Positions 22,506-35,620 of a stretch of 64,000 nucleotides of DNA are shown piece after piece. The stretch is taken from NCBI RefSeq assembly GCF_048564905.1, contig NC_133015.1, positions 6,302,501-6,366,500 of the forward strand, written 5' to 3'. Positions within the stretch are counted from its first letter, which is position 1, and the number at the start of each line of letters is the position of its first letter. A program made the position numbers and the translations under genes. The notes under the pieces were generated by a model. The model was not told the DNA's origin and made no database searches. It saw only the letters and a program-made list of their open reading frames with translations. Source of the stretch: Vicugna pacos (lineage: Eukaryota > Chordata > Mammalia > Artiodactyla > Camelidae).

Positions 22506-24394
22506 ATTCCCATACAGATAAAAAATGAACGCCTGTAAAAGATTTAATTAACTTCTTATTAATGAGGAGACTTGACAGATATTACAACCAAAGCATTTTA
22601 TTAAGTTTAAATTTGTTCTATATGAAAATATATTGTATGAAATATTGTGCTGTAATGATATTTTATCATTAATGGCATTTATAAATTACTGTTCCTCCAT
22701 TTTGAAAATTGAAATTTAATTCAGTTTTATCCTTTAGTTCCAAAAAGATGTTTGGGTTTTGTTTTTATGTATGTTTGTATTTGGGCAATTTTATCTATGC
22801 CTCATATTTTTTTATCTTCACTAATTTCAATATTTTTGCTAGTGACCAATTTGAAGTTGACTTTAAAGTTATCAACCTCTTTAATTTAGAAGACACTATT
22901 TTCCTTCCACTTTAGGTTCTTGTCAGTTAGAACAAGACCTGGACCTGGCCCTTTGGCAGAACTGGTGGATGAACAACACTTCACCTGTTAGTTTTCTCAC
23001 ACTGAGCCTAACGTTTCTACCATCTATAATAACTCAAATTGATAAAAATGAATTCTAGGACGTATTTCCAAATTCACCCTGGTTAACTGGGATATACTGC
23101 ATTGGAACCTCATATACTTCTTTGTCTAAATGGGACAAAAATCAAACCTGAATGTTTACTTTTTTTCTCCTACTACCATACCAGTAATCTTGGTCCTATC
23201 AGTCCTATTACTCACTGGTCCCTGGTCTTATTACTACTCTGATGGTCAGAAGAGTCACAGAAAGAGAGACACTGAGGAGAAGAGAATACTGTTGTATAGC
23301 ATCCTCATCTAACGTCACTTAAGCCAATTTTACATGAGCGCTAGACTGGAGAACTGCCAAAGGGTTTATTAATGGAGTCATTTACTGTCTCAGTTTCTGG
23401 AAAGCATATCACAGAATCCACTGCACCTTTTCTAATGACTATAATTATCTACCTGTTATTATTTCACTAAGTATCACCCTGTTTAACCCAATAAATTCAA
23501 AACAAGTTGGCAACATGGAAATATTATTAATGTCAACATACACTTGTTGGTACAAGTTTTTACATAAATGCTTTTTATTAAAATATTTAATCATCTATTT
23601 AGAAAGGCATATTTAGGCCAGTTCGCTTATGAAAAATAACCATCATATAAATAAATCTGCAAAGTCAATCCTTGCTGCCAAATCAGTATTATTCAGTTAG
23701 GAAAACTCCAATACTATTTTTCAATTTAATTAGCTATGTTAATGTTTATTTTAAAAAATTTTATAAAATGCATTGAAAACAAATTAAAGAAGGTTTCTTT
23801 TGTGACATATTATTAAAAGCACTCAAATTAAGATGGATATGATTAAAAGTTAGGCCATATAATTTATCATCTAAATCAAATAAATTTTAAGAAGGAAAGA
23901 TGATACTTCTAATAGATGAAATATTGATATAAAGTGATATGAAAAACTGGTATAAAACAGAATTGTCCTTGATAACTAAGCCATATGATAATTTATTTAT
24001 TTATTATGATAAGTTAATATGCTGATTATTATGACTTCATTTAAAACATCAGTGTATTATATAACTAAAATTATGTCATATGCCAGTTGAGAATTGTGGC
24101 AAAGGGGGATTTTTTTTTTTAATCACATTTGAATGCAAGTATCAAACTTAATCAATTTATATAATTTTATATAAGAACTATTAATAAAAGATATAGTTCT
24201 AAAAACTTAGGCATTAACTGAATGATTTCCATGTACTTAAATAAATTATATACTATAAAACGAATCACTGCGTATGAGTATATAATGTCATATGTTTGTT
24301 GTCAATAGGAGGTAAAACATCAAAAGATTTTAAAGAATGAAATTTGATATGATTGATACAAATCTGAATAACTATCTCTCAAAAGGATTTGATA
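22506..24394. other. Unassigned stretch
   Basis: No gene or named repeat. Two short frames (22709-22915 and 23130-23312) are hydrophobic and Phe/Tyr-rich, as random AT-rich sequence gives. Confidence 0.5.
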
Positions 24395-24640
24395 AAATAT
24401 ATATATATATCTATGTCTATATCTGTATTTTTTTCTACAAACTGAATCTGAAAGAAATAATCAGAAATTTTAACTCATTATGTATCTATGTCTCATATAT
24501 ATCTATGTCTATATCTATATTTAACTCATATATATTTCATATATGACTCATTGTAACTCATTAACTCATATATATCTATGTCTATATCTATATTTTCTCC
24601 TACAAATTGAGTCTGAAAGAAATAATGGGAAATTTTATCC
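24395..24640. repeat. Locally duplicated block with AT-rich core
   Basis: The motif 'ATATATATCTATGTCTATATCT' (within 20-base windows) starts near 24403, 24495 and 24568. The first and third copies continue alike through 'CTACAAA..TGA.TCTGAAAGAAATAAT..GAAATTTTA' (24436-24472 and 24600-24636), offset by 165 bases. The middle copy holds only the AT-rich part followed by 'TTAACTCATATATAT'. It looks like a roughly 165-bp tandem duplication, with extra slippage in between. Confidence 0.88.
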
Positions 24641-25074
24641 ATTTTTGTATTCAGTGAATTTTTAGATGTTTGGCAGTCCTAGAAAATATTCAAGTTTTAA
24701 TTTAAGACATCAGCTTCATTTGCCTGTTCCGTTTGGCTGTTAAAGATGGACTTCCTTTCGAGAAAAAGATGTAATCTAGAAATGAGGTCTGAGATTCAAA
24801 AAATAATGTTTATAGTTAAATTGGTGTGTGTAGGGGAGCAGGGAGCAGATCTGATGTCCAAAGTTTTTTTTTTAACTGAAGCATTTAATGCTGTCTTTGC
24901 TTCCCTAGGGCTTTCTCTCAAGATCTTATATTTCTTGTTAATAGTCAGAGAATGGAGGAGCTGAAATGATTAAATAAATCATCTAAACTTACTGTTTTTA
25001 ATGCTGATGCTTCCTTCTACTTAGAAATGTAGACAGGATACAGGAGCCAAAGGCTTTTGGAGAGCTCATGATGA
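24641..25074. other. Unassigned spacer
   Basis: No gene or named repeat. A 72-codon frame at 24746-24964 has no domain. Confidence 0.5.
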
Positions 25075-25245
25075 CTTTATTATTTTAATAAACATTTATC
25101 TAGATAGGCTGGGCATTGTTTTAAGCACTGTTAACATTACTCAAATTATTAATTTTTATATCAGCCTTCTGACATAAATACTCTTAATATCTCCATATAA
25201 GATGGTCAAATTAAGGCATGAGAAAGTACCAGGGCAGAGATTTGC
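25075..25245 (-). mobile_element. MIR SINE
   Basis: Antisense MIR with L2-like end: 'aataaacatttatct', 'gggcattgttttaagcactg', 'ttaacattactcaaattatt', a CT-rich '...atcagccttctgacata' and 'ggtcaaattaaggcatgaga', the antisense of 'cctcagtttcctcatctg'. Diverged, about 170 bases. Confidence 0.68.
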
Positions 25246-25625
25246 AGCCAGGCCATCATGTTGCAGCGTCTGCAGTGTTAACTGTAGTGTACTCTGGGGT
25301 CTTCGGGCAGTCATTAAGGAGGGTCCCCCAGAACAATCACTTAAAATTGTCTCTTTGGTGCCCAAAGAGGTATTACATTCCGAAGCAAGGCATGACACCA
25401 AGATTCAGGTTTGGTGAAGGTCATGCCTTTCTTTTTTTAAAGCAAGAGGAAGGAAATGAGAGATGGAAAAGAAGAATTTAAAGAATGCTTCAAAGGCACT
25501 ATCTCAGGCGGGTCAATTATAGGAGTTACACACACAAGGGAACGATTTGGGCACTGATTACTTTAAAGTGATTAGTGCCCCAGATCCATTGGACATTCTT
25601 CAGGTAACCTCTGTTTATTTAATTT
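25246..25625. other. Unassigned spacer
   Basis: Three overlapping frames of 71-87 codons (25156-25481) lie partly over the MIR and have no domain. No named repeat otherwise. Confidence 0.5.
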
Positions 25626-26352
25626 AAAAATTAGTGGCTATGAGTCTCTGTTTTGTAAATAAATTTGTGTAATTTTTTAGATTCTACATATAAGTGTTAT
25701 AGTATGATATTTGTCTTTCTCTGACTTACTTCACTTAGTATGATAATCTCCAGGTCCACCCACGTTGCTGCAAAAGGAATTATTTCATTATTTTTTATGG
25801 CTGAATAGTATTCAATTACATAAATATAGTACATCTTCTTTATGCAGTCATCTCTTAAGGGACATTTAGGTTGCTTCCATGTCTTGGCTATTGTAAACAG
25901 TGCTGCTATGAACATTGGGGTGAATGTATCTTTTTGAATTAGAGTTTTCTCCAGATATATGCCCAGAAGTGGGATTGCTGGATCATATGGTAAGTTTATT
26001 TTTAGTGTTTTTTTTAAGGAATCTCCATGCTGTTTTCCATAGTGACTTCACTAAATTATATTCCCATCAATAGTGAGAGAGCATTCCCTTTTCTCCACAC
26101 CCTTGCCAGCATGTATCATTCAAACTCATCTTTACCAAAGCAGATTCATTGATGCAAACTACTATATACAGGATAGATAAACAAGGTTCTACTGTACACC
26201 ACAGGGAACTATATTTAATAACTTATAATAACCTATAGTGAAAAAGAATACAAAAGAGAATATATATGTATAATTGAATCATGATGCTATAAACCTGAAA
26301 CTAACACAACATTGTAAATCAACTATACTTCAATAAAAGAAAAATTAGTGGC
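25626..26352 (+). mobile_element. L1 LINE with inverted 5' part and 13-bp target duplication
   Basis: A complete insertion. The identical 13-mer AAAAATTAGTGGC stands at 25626-25638 and 26340-26352. Between the two, 25639 to about 26125 is antisense L1 (3' UTR 'gagtctctgttttgtaaata' reading back into ORF2, 'ctccaggtccacccacgttg', 'gaagtgggattgctggatca'). From about 26135 to 26339 it is sense L1 3' UTR ('ggatagataaacaaggttct', 'aatcaactatacttcaataa') ending in the A-rich tail. This is the product expected of twin priming. About 90 bases of consensus are missing between the breakpoints. The left junction, TTT/AAAAA, fits the L1 endonuclease site TT/AAAA. A 5'-truncated, dead copy. Confidence 0.92.
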
Positions 26353-28587
26353 AAAAGGCAAGACTAGAGAAATTCCTGAAGATAATTTTATATTTGGCTT
26401 TGCAAGCAACATCTCTAACATGGCTCTATCTTAATTCCTTTTTAAATTTCTAGTTATATAGTATATTAAGTGACAGAAAATTTTGTGTGTGCTTTCTTGT
26501 TATGTTTTGTTTTTGATTTGTCATTTAGCTTTCTGTTCCAGTTTGGAAAATTAAACATAGGAAAATGTTCTCTAGTCTGGTTATTAGTTTAGTTAGGATG
26601 GGTGTATTTATATTAGGGAGAAAAAAATTATCTTGTATGACAATTGCAAAAGATCTTTAGTGTAATTCAAGTCAAGGAGTGTCAACCAGACAGGCTTTAC
26701 CAGATGTTAAGAAACATTCAGAGTGACTGAGACATTTTAGATGCTTATAAATATGGATGGTATTATTTTATTATTCTATCCGAAATAATAAAAAAATCTG
26801 AAAATAGAAATGAAGCCTAAAGAAAAACGTAAAAATATTTTACCATACTGACTAAATAAATGCATTAATTTTTATTAAGGTGTTGAAAGTGGTATCTAAT
26901 TTTTTTATAATTTCTGTTGCATTTAAGTAGTTATGATTAAGAAAAGAAAAGGTGGTTTAAATCTAATTAAATGTGCTATACACTTTCCAAAAAGAGAATA
27001 TGCTTTGAAATTTAATTATGGTTAGCATTTTCAAAGATTGACCTTAAAATATAATTTCTTTTCATTCTAGTGTTACTCAAAATGACAAATTATGTCAGAA
27101 TGAAAATCACACTTATTTGTAGGATATTACTTTTTCTTTGAGACATCTGGCCTTTATTTTTTCAGTTCTATTTTGTAAAGTAATGGATTATATTTGTTTA
27201 TATATACAACATGCAATGGAATTTCTTTCTTTGATTCCAACAGAGACCACAGTATTTGCTAGGATAAGAGTTTTTTTTTTTTTTTCATTTATGAAATGTT
27301 AAAGAACATTCACAGAGAAGAGCAAGAAATTAAAAGATAAAAATCAATGTGAAAAGTAATTGGTCTATAATTTAGGACATCTGAAGCCCTAAATGGTATT
27401 TAATACCATTTCCTGAAACACATTAGATTATCACATCTTCATTTTGCAGTTTCAAAAATCTTGTTAAAATCTATTCAGTAAAAGCCTTGTACCCTGCTTG
27501 CTTTATTCACTGCAACTAATTTTTAAACGTAATATATTTCTGTCTGCCATTTGTAAATGACTCAGCTGAAGGACCAGTTATCCCATGATTATTATGAGAC
27601 TGCAGATGCAGTTGTGTAATTTTCTTCTAAATTAGGAAAACACGCTTTATCACATCATGATATCCTTTCAAAAAAGTTAAAAACACTACTACACCATATA
27701 TTTTCACCCCTATTTCTCCAAACACAAAACTGTTTGAAGAAAATACTTATGGGATTTTAGATGTTTATATAGACTATTAAAATTAACTCAAGTTGATGCT
27801 ACACTAGGGATAATTTTCCTCAGTAACATCTACAGTTATTACATTTCCAGGTATTGGCTGGAAAGCAAGATGATTAAAGTGACCTGATGTCAGTATCAGT
27901 ACAGTTTTCACTATCAGCATTTCCACTAACATTCCTCTGTCCTTGAATCACTGAATACTTCTTTGGGCTCTTTTTCCCAAAGATCTTACCTTGCCTACTG
28001 TGATTATTCAATTTAATGTGTCTTTTTTCCAAATATAAGACCAAGACTTTATAGGTTATATTTGCAAGCATTAATTGACCTTAATAAATGAATTTAAATA
28101 TAAAATTAACCATTGAATAGCTATTGTGTTTGTTACATAAAGACCATTAATATGAGAGATGAAGTGACATAACTTTATTCATTTTTCTTTCATTCATCCC
28201 CTCCTCCCCACCTTCCTTCACAAAGTTTCACTGTTTACCAAGATCTGTGTACTGAGTAAGTGGGAGGAAAAAAGGAAAAATTGGTTTAGGCCTCTAGGAG
28301 TAAATATCATTCAAGCAGAGTGATGCCAAATTGAAACTCTAGACTCCACTTATTTTTAAAGGTTACACTCACATTATCTACAGAAATTAGTATTGCATGT
28401 TTCACTATTTGTTTTTTGACCTACACTCCACAAGGATTTTTATAACAAGTGTAATAAAATCATTGCAAAGGCATTGCCTAGCTGAGTGAAAATGTTAGAA
28501 ATGTGATAATGAAAGGCAGCCAAAGGACAGAAAATTAAGCAAGAGATTGGAGGTAAAAAACTTGAGGATGAAAATGCACATTAAAAA
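26353..28587. other. Unassigned stretch
   Basis: About 2.2 kb with no gene or named repeat. There is a 15-base T-run at about 27270. The 65-codon minus frame at 27874-28071 has no domain. Confidence 0.5.
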
Positions 28588-28705
28588 AATATATATATAT
28601 ATAATGCAATCCCTTTGCTAACATTGCAAATCAACTACACTTCAATAAAAAATAAAATAAAACATTTAGAAAACAATAAAACACACACACACATACACAC
28701 ACACG
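28588..28705 (+). mobile_element. L1 3' tail (about 60 bp) with TA and CA microsatellites
   Basis: Only the last bases of the L1 3' UTR are present: 'ccctttgctaacattgcaaa', 'tcaactacacttcaataaaa', then AAATA repeats. A TA-run (28590-28603) precedes the tail and a CA-run (28679-28704) follows it. This is an extremely 5'-truncated insertion, or the relic of a longer one, whose A-rich tail seems to have given rise to the CA repeat. Confidence 0.8.
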
Positions 28706-29107
28706 TAGACTCGTTCTAACAAACCATTAGCTAATAGTTAACTTCTATTGACTAATCTTGTTGGCATTGGAAGAACAATAGGTTTTTTTTTTTTCTGAAT
28801 TTGACTGAGTAATAAACTGAGTAGTATGTGTAGAAGAATTCCTGGCTACTTCATTGGAGAATGGTATTAGAAACCAAGACCTGGGTGCTAGGTGTGCTCA
28901 AGATGTCTTCTTCTGATGATAATCATCACTTTTGTCTCATACACAGAGTATAAAAGGCAGCTCTTGGGATAATCTAGAGGCTTTTCTGGCTCATTAAATG
29001 CTGCAAAATCCACAGACTGGCTTTAACTCTGGCTACTTTAAAGCTTTTTTCTGGTTCCTGAATAAATTTCCAAGTAGTCTTATTAAATCGTGTTCTCATT
29101 TTAAAGT
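28706..29107. other. Unassigned spacer
   Basis: No gene. 'ctggctacttcattggagaa' and the following 60 bases look like an old interspersed repeat I have seen but cannot name. Confidence 0.4.
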
Positions 29108-29352
29108 GAGACAGTGCTATATAGTGACTGCGAATATGGCCTGTCTGGGTTTGAATTCCAGTTGCAGCACGTGATGGAGCACATCAGGACTGTGTGACCA
29201 TGGACAGGTTATTCAGTCAATCCATGCTTCTTTCCTCATCTATAAAATAATAATATGAATATTGCCTCAATTATAGAGTTGTGAGGATTAAATTAATGTA
29301 CACAAAATATTAGAATCATGCCTAGCAAATAGCAAGCAATCTACAAAGCTAG
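29108..29352 (+). mobile_element. MIR SINE, near full length
   Basis: Sense MIR: 'tatatagtgactgcgaatat' (tRNA-like head), 'gtctgggtttgaattccagt' (B-box region), 'tgtgtgaccatggacaggtt', 'tcctcatctataaaataata', 'gttgtgaggattaaattaat', 'agaatcatgcctagcaaata'. About 245 bases, close to the full MIR length, diverged. Confidence 0.88.
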
Positions 29353-29429
29353 TTACTGTATATGTAACATGTGTAGAAACTGGATCAATTGCAAGCAATC
29401 CGAGACTTAGGCAGTGGTTTATTTTCTAT

Positions 29430-30055
29430 TTTTATATTTATCTGTTCAACACATATTTATTGAGAGTCTATCATCTGCCCTGTAGAGACGTAGAGTTGCT
29501 AGAGATAACAATGGTAAAAAAAATGCCTTTGCTCTCATGGAATTAACATTCTAGTAGAGGAGACAGACAGAAGAACAAACAAACACAGGGACATGTAATT
29601 CCAGGTGGTAATAACTACAATACAAAAATTTAAAAGGAAAATGCATAGAGCTCTTCAAGGGGAGTGGAGTATCTGTTACTTTAGAGGGTAATCATGGAAG
29701 ACAGGGGACATTTGAACAAAGTGCTTAATCAAATAAAGCGTAAACCCATGAAGCTCTCTTGCAGAAGAACATTTAAAAATGAACAGGATAAAGTGGTTAA
29801 GAGACGAGACTGGGAAGTTAATAGCTGCCAGGTAACACAACTTTATAGAAATTTATTTTGTGTGATAGGAATCTATTGGAAAAAAGATGTGATCTAATTT
29901 CTGTTTTGGCAAAATCACTCCAGCAGCTGTGTGAAAATGGACTATGGGTTTGGGATGGAGAGACCTGTTTATATGTCATAGCCTTAGTTCAGGAGACAGA
30001 TTAAGGTGACCTGGAATAGGGTTTTCATGCTGTTGGAGGTAGCTGGATTTGTTAT
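29430..30055 (-). mobile_element. L2 LINE, 3' UTR and ORF2 end
   Basis: Antisense L2 beginning at its 3' end: 'ctgttcaacacatatttatt', 'tctcatggaattaacattct', 'agtagaggagacagacagaa', then 'tgatctaatttctgttttgg' and 'caaaatcactccagcagctg', which is the antisense of the conserved 'LxTAARLIxxxxKxDHI' part of the reverse transcriptase C-terminus. The 67-codon plus frame at 29694-29897 is antisense to the element and not meaningful. Confidence 0.75.
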
Positions 30056-30122
30056 ACATATTTCATTACTAATTCAGAGAACAAAAACAATACTTAGAAT
30101 GCGAACATACAGGAGTACCTAT

Positions 30123-30303
30123 CAGTTGTTCTCAGCCTTTACTAGCCAAAAAGTCATATGGATGGTTTATTAAAAACACAGAATGCTGGGCAGCACTTCC
30201 TGAGAGTCTTATTTAATAGGTCTCAATGGGATCTGATAACTTGCGTTTCTAACAAGTTCCCGGGTGATGCTGACGCTGGACCACACTTTAAAGGCCTCTG
30301 CTT
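30123..30303 (+). mobile_element. MER5A (hAT-Charlie non-autonomous DNA transposon)
   Basis: Follows MER5A from the left terminal repeat ('cagttgttctcagccttta') through 'acacagaatgctgggcagca' to 'tgcgtttctaacaagttccc', 'gggtgatgctgacgctggac' and 'cacactttaaaggc'. About 180 bases, essentially full length. The 8-bp target duplication is not visible. Confidence 0.88.
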
Positions 30304-31165
<862 letters not shown>

Positions 31166-31266
31166 AAAATGCTGAATCACTGTGCTGTACTCCTGAAACT
31201 AATATAATACTGTATATCAATTACATGTCAATAAAGATAAAAAAATAAATAAAACATAAAAAAAAA
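31166..31266 (+). mobile_element. L1 LINE 3' tail
   Basis: About 100 bases of sense L1 3' end: 'ctgaatcactgtgctgtact', 'cctgaaactaatataatact', 'tcaattacatgtcaataaag', then an AAATA/AAAAC tail. Strongly 5'-truncated. Confidence 0.85.
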
Positions 31267-31733
31267 GACTTCTAAGTTGTGATTCCCCAATAGATAGTTT
31301 GACATGTAATGATTTAGAAAAATGACAGGTTAATTCTGGTGTCTGGCCACCTTTATATTTTAGCTTCAATTAACAAATCAGTACATTAGAGAATATATTG
31401 GTCCTGTCAAGAGACTATATGGCCTTTCCTCTTATTTTTATTTATTTTTAAGAGTATAGAATGAAAGTTTAAAATTCAATTAATAAATTCTCTTATTCAC
31501 CCAACCTTAAATAGTTTTAAAATAATTATTTAATTGATTTTGAGTCTATGACCAGCTTTCCAAAAGAGCTAAAAATGTTTTAATACTGTTACTTCAAATA
31601 TTCAATCAGCAAAAAACAAAATAAATTTAAATCATGGATTTGACTGCCTTAATCTAGGTGAGTAAACCAAATGCTTAGTTAAATGCATGTTTTAATTGGC
31701 TTTACGTCCACAGTCCTGAGATCTCTGTCCTCT
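31267..31733. other. Unassigned spacer
   Basis: AT-rich; no gene or named repeat. Confidence 0.5.
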
Positions 31734-32274
31734 TGTAATAGAAAAGAACAAATCTGACTCCATATTAGATCTGTGCCTTTGCCTCTAACCCTGTGCTCTG
31801 TTTCCTGGGCTTAGTCCTGCTGATTCTGCACCTTTTGTAAAAGAATGTTGCCTGTGGCCTGAAATATACAGGAGAGCCCATTCTCAAGGCTCTGATCTTT
31901 AAGGATATTAACACTTTTCCATTCATATAAAGATAACAAATTGCAAAATAGAAAATAATGTTTGTTTTGTTGGAGGTTTACAGCGACATCATGATCTGAC
32001 CCACGTGGACAGCTGCAAAAACAAAGGACTCCAAGAACAAAGAATTCTTACACCAAGAAGTCTGTAATAGCCAAACATGCCCACTCCCATTTTTAGCATA
32101 AAATGAGCCCGAATTCTGACTCGGGGAAGATGGTTCTCCAGGACATCAGTCTGCCATCTTCTCAGTCTGCCGGCTTTCTGAATAAAGTCACTATGCCCGC
32201 CCCAACACATCATCTTCCGATTTATTGGCCTGTTGTGCCAACTGGTGAGCAGAACGAGTTTGAACTCAGTAACA
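31734..32274 (+). mobile_element. ERV1-type solo LTR, family A copy 1
   Basis: A 541-base LTR with boundaries TGTAATAGAAAAG...CTCAGTAACA. It contains an AATAAA at about 32180 ('ctttctgaataaagtcacta') and a U5-like 'ttattggcctgttgtgcca'. The 4-bp flanks CTCT and CCCT match at three of four positions. It shares its start, 'aacaaatctgact', 'aaagataacaaa.ttgca' and 'tgtttgtttt' with the minus-strand LTR at 43167-43610, so both belong to one family. No internal part is present. Short frames across it have no domain. A fossil of middle age. Confidence 0.85.
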
Positions 32275-33340
32275 CCCTCATTAAAGTCTTTTTGCAAGCA
32301 TGGGCTTGCAAAACATTTCTGGACATATTTATGTACTTTTGTGACATCTTATTATAATATCCCTTTAATTTGCTTCACCGTTCCTATTTTATCTCTTTCA
32401 AGTTAAAATGTTTACCATTGTATTCTTAATATAAGGCCCCAATTCATAAAGGGCTCAGGTATGCGTGTAGTAAACCAAAAACTTGATAAACGTGTCCTCT
32501 GAAACCACACAACGCATTCTGATCTGATTTCTAAATCTTCTACTTTGCAAAATTGGTAATGTTGCCACTGAAGGACGATTCATTTTTCCATGTTCTTTTT
32601 ATGGTCCCCAGCTTCGTTAGCTTTCATTTCCCAACCTTGAATTTCAAAAGCCACTTAGCTGCACATGCTTCTAGTTTATCCTAGTCATTCTGACAGAGAT
32701 TGGCTCACGGCTCCTTTCCAATAGTCAGCAGACTCCATCACCTAATGCACATTCCTTCTCCCAGGTCTCTGTGTGGGCAGGGGTTTCCCTGCGCTCCAGT
32801 CCTCTGACTTCACGTGCAACACTACATCTCCAACCCTCAGCAAGTTTTTAAATCCACTCACAGATTAACCTTGACTAGCCTGTATTTTCTAGTGACCAGA
32901 ACTCAGTGAGTTCTCAGAAGAGTGAGGTAAATCTAGGGCTCAGTTTTTGTGTCCTAAATACTGACAATACTTTCTCCTTATGTTTTCCCTGGTTCATCAG
33001 AAGCTGTTTTATCAAGTTTTACTGAATGATTTAATTAAGTGTTAAACTACACACACAGAGAACAAACAGCTTTCTCTGTATACAGCTACATGAGAATCTG
33101 TCTCCTTTTAGAAGCAGAACATATTACTGAAATCTGCTAATAATTTACCACTCAAATACTTCCTCAGTTCAACCCCTTTACCCACCTACTTAGGGCAAAG
33201 CAGATTGCTTCCCAGCCAGCACTACCAGAGACTTCATCTGGAAACCTGAAGTTTTGTTGTTGTTTTTTTGTGTTTTCTTGGAAAAAAAAATCATTTTTTT
33301 CATGTTTTATTTGCACTTTGATTTGATAATTGGAAAGAAT
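32275..33340. other. Unassigned stretch
   Basis: No gene or named repeat. G/T- and A-rich runs lie at 33250-33300. Confidence 0.5.
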
Positions 33341-33364
33341 AATGCTAATGCTAATGCTAATGCT
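33341..33364. repeat. Hexamer repeat (AATGCT)4
   Basis: Four perfect copies of AATGCT. Confidence 0.95.
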
Positions 33365-35067
33365 TTGAACTACAGACATAAAAGATTGTAAATTTATCCA
33401 TGGACTTTTGAGAATTAATTTTTTTATAAATTTATAAGCCAGATTCAACAAATCAATTATGATTTGTTTAAAATAATTTTTGAATCAACTGTCATTAGTC
33501 AAATGGTAAAACTTAATGGCTGTCCAGTTAGCGTGCTATACCATGAAGGTATTCTGTTTCGGAGAATCATGGAGAAGATTATTGGTGAATTCTGTACAAA
33601 AATAGAACCTCATTTGCAGCTGATTCATAATCAAATATTAATATTTGTGCAGCTCTGTAGCAAATGTATTCAGGCTTTTGTTTCCTTCAATACTTAACCA
33701 TGGTTCCCACATTTCATACACTCAATTGTTATGAAATGCAAACATGTATATGGTAGATGAAAATTTCTCTGATCTCTCTTTTCTGTGCTTAATGTGAGTT
33801 TCAAGTAACAGCTGGGACTTAGACATTCCATGTGATGTCTGCCAAACCATACTTTGTTTTAGCAGCATTTATCAGTTTTTCCCTTGACCTAAGCATGGGT
33901 TTTTGCATAAGTGTATGAATATTATATTTTACCTCTCCTGTCTTGTAAAAAAATAATACATATATATATTTTTTAACTTGAAAAGGTTTAGTGCTTATGA
34001 TAGTACAATTTAGATAAATATAGAAATCATTAGGCTTGTCCAAAGTACTGACATTTAAGCCTTAATTAGATCCTCTTTGGACATAACTTGTCATTTGTAT
34101 TCACTTGTGTGTGAAAATAGAATATGTAAGAAACTCTAGAAATATAGAGAATTAGGTTTCTCAGTAGAGTGCAGTGAATGTCCTCCAGATGCCTCAAATG
34201 ACAAATGAAGTGCCCTGTGACTAGGTTTCAAATAAAGGCTTTTCCTAAATAGCTCAGTCTCTGTGCTAAAGAAAAATAAACCAACTGGTTTTTCTTTACT
34301 AAATGATCATTTTAATCATCTCAATTTCCTTCAGACTTTAGACTATTTTATTTCATCAAAAGAAATGTCACTCTATTTCAAATTTTTATCCATGTATTTA
34401 CATGTCCGATCACAAGATGAACATCTAATTATGTGGTGGTACTATTAAATAGAGTATTGACTCAAATGTGAGGTTTACAGTGATTAAGATGAATAGATGT
34501 CTCTGAAGCAGATTGATTTGCTTTAAATAGCTGTTCACATTTCAAAGAGGGACTCACTCAAGCTAAACTATAATCTCAACAAAAACAAAGCCACTTACAT
34601 TTTCTATCCTATTACTTTGTTTGGAATAAACAGTCAAGCAATCACCCTAACCTGCACTGAATTATTTTTGTGGGATTCATAAACGCTGTCCAGATTATGA
34701 CCCAGGGTATCATTTTTGACTGTTAAAAAGCTGGCTCATTTTCTGAGTATTTCATCTTATGAAATGGGCAGCTCTCTCCTTGTAACATCATGAATACAGC
34801 AGCCATAAAAGCAATTCAAAATGCAGTTTGTCAGTGCTTACTGGAAGCTTCGAATGTAGTCACATTTCCTTCATCCACACTGACAGGGTCCTTGGTTATG
34901 CATCAAAGTTTGGTTAATAAAATAACTTGAAACTTAAAAATCTAAGGAAAACATGAATGTTCTTCAAAGCATACAATGGCGGTGACTTTTTAGATGCATG
35001 AAATGTTTCAGCTAACTGAATATTATTTAGAGACATGTATGGTCTAGCTTCTTCTTACACACAGTGA
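33365..35067. other. Unassigned stretch
   Basis: No gene or named repeat. Frames at 33464-33697, 33819-34043 and 34263-34448 are under 80 codons and have no domain. Confidence 0.5.
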
Positions 35068-35195
35068 GATCAGTTACTGCATCACGTTGGAATTTGTTAG
35101 AAATCTCAGGCTGGTCCTTATACCTCCAAAATGGGCATTTTCAGTTGATCTTCCAGATGGTTCTAATGCATGTTAACATTTGAGAAGTCCTGCTG
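35068..35195 (-). mobile_element. MER5A fragment
   Basis: Antisense MER5A: 'ttactgcatcacgttggaat' and 'ttgttagaaatctcaggctg' match its right half. 'gatggttctaatgcatgtta' and 'acatttgagaagtcctgctg' match the antisense of its left end. The middle is partly deleted. Confidence 0.72.
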
Positions 35196-35314
35196 TTTGA
35201 TTATTTCTGCCTTTAGAATTCAAACCTAAATTCTGTTCATCTTAAGTCAATATTTTGCCTAATCAAAGTGTGTCTCTGTACAGTTAGGGAGAGGATGACT
35301 ACAGAGGTGTTTTT

Positions 35315-35620
35315 GTTTATTTGAACATTTATTCCGTAAGCCTGTGTAAAGTGCTAGTATGTACCAGGCTCTGTGCTAGGGGTCGATTGCACAAAGGTGA
35401 CAAGAACATTTCCACGTAGGAGTTCCATGTCTCCTGTAAGGACAGATAGAGAAATGATTGCAGCTTGGTGTAACAAGTTCTTCTAACAATTTAGAGTTGA
35501 GAAAATCACCTCCACGTGGCAAAGCTATTTTGGAAAGAGGTAGAAATAATTTGATAGAAGGCCTGTTTACAAATTGTCTTCTAAAGCAAAATAAACAGCT
35601 CTTTTTAGTTACTTGACAAA
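35315..35620 (-). mobile_element. L2 LINE, 3' UTR
   Basis: Antisense L2 3' end: 'gaacatttattccgtaagcc', 'tatgtaccaggctctgtgct', 'aggggtcgattgcacaaagg', then 'agagaaatgattgcagcttg' and 'gtaacaagttcttctaacaa'. About 300 bases, diverged. The minus-strand 116-codon frame at 35376-35726 spans it by chance. Confidence 0.75.
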
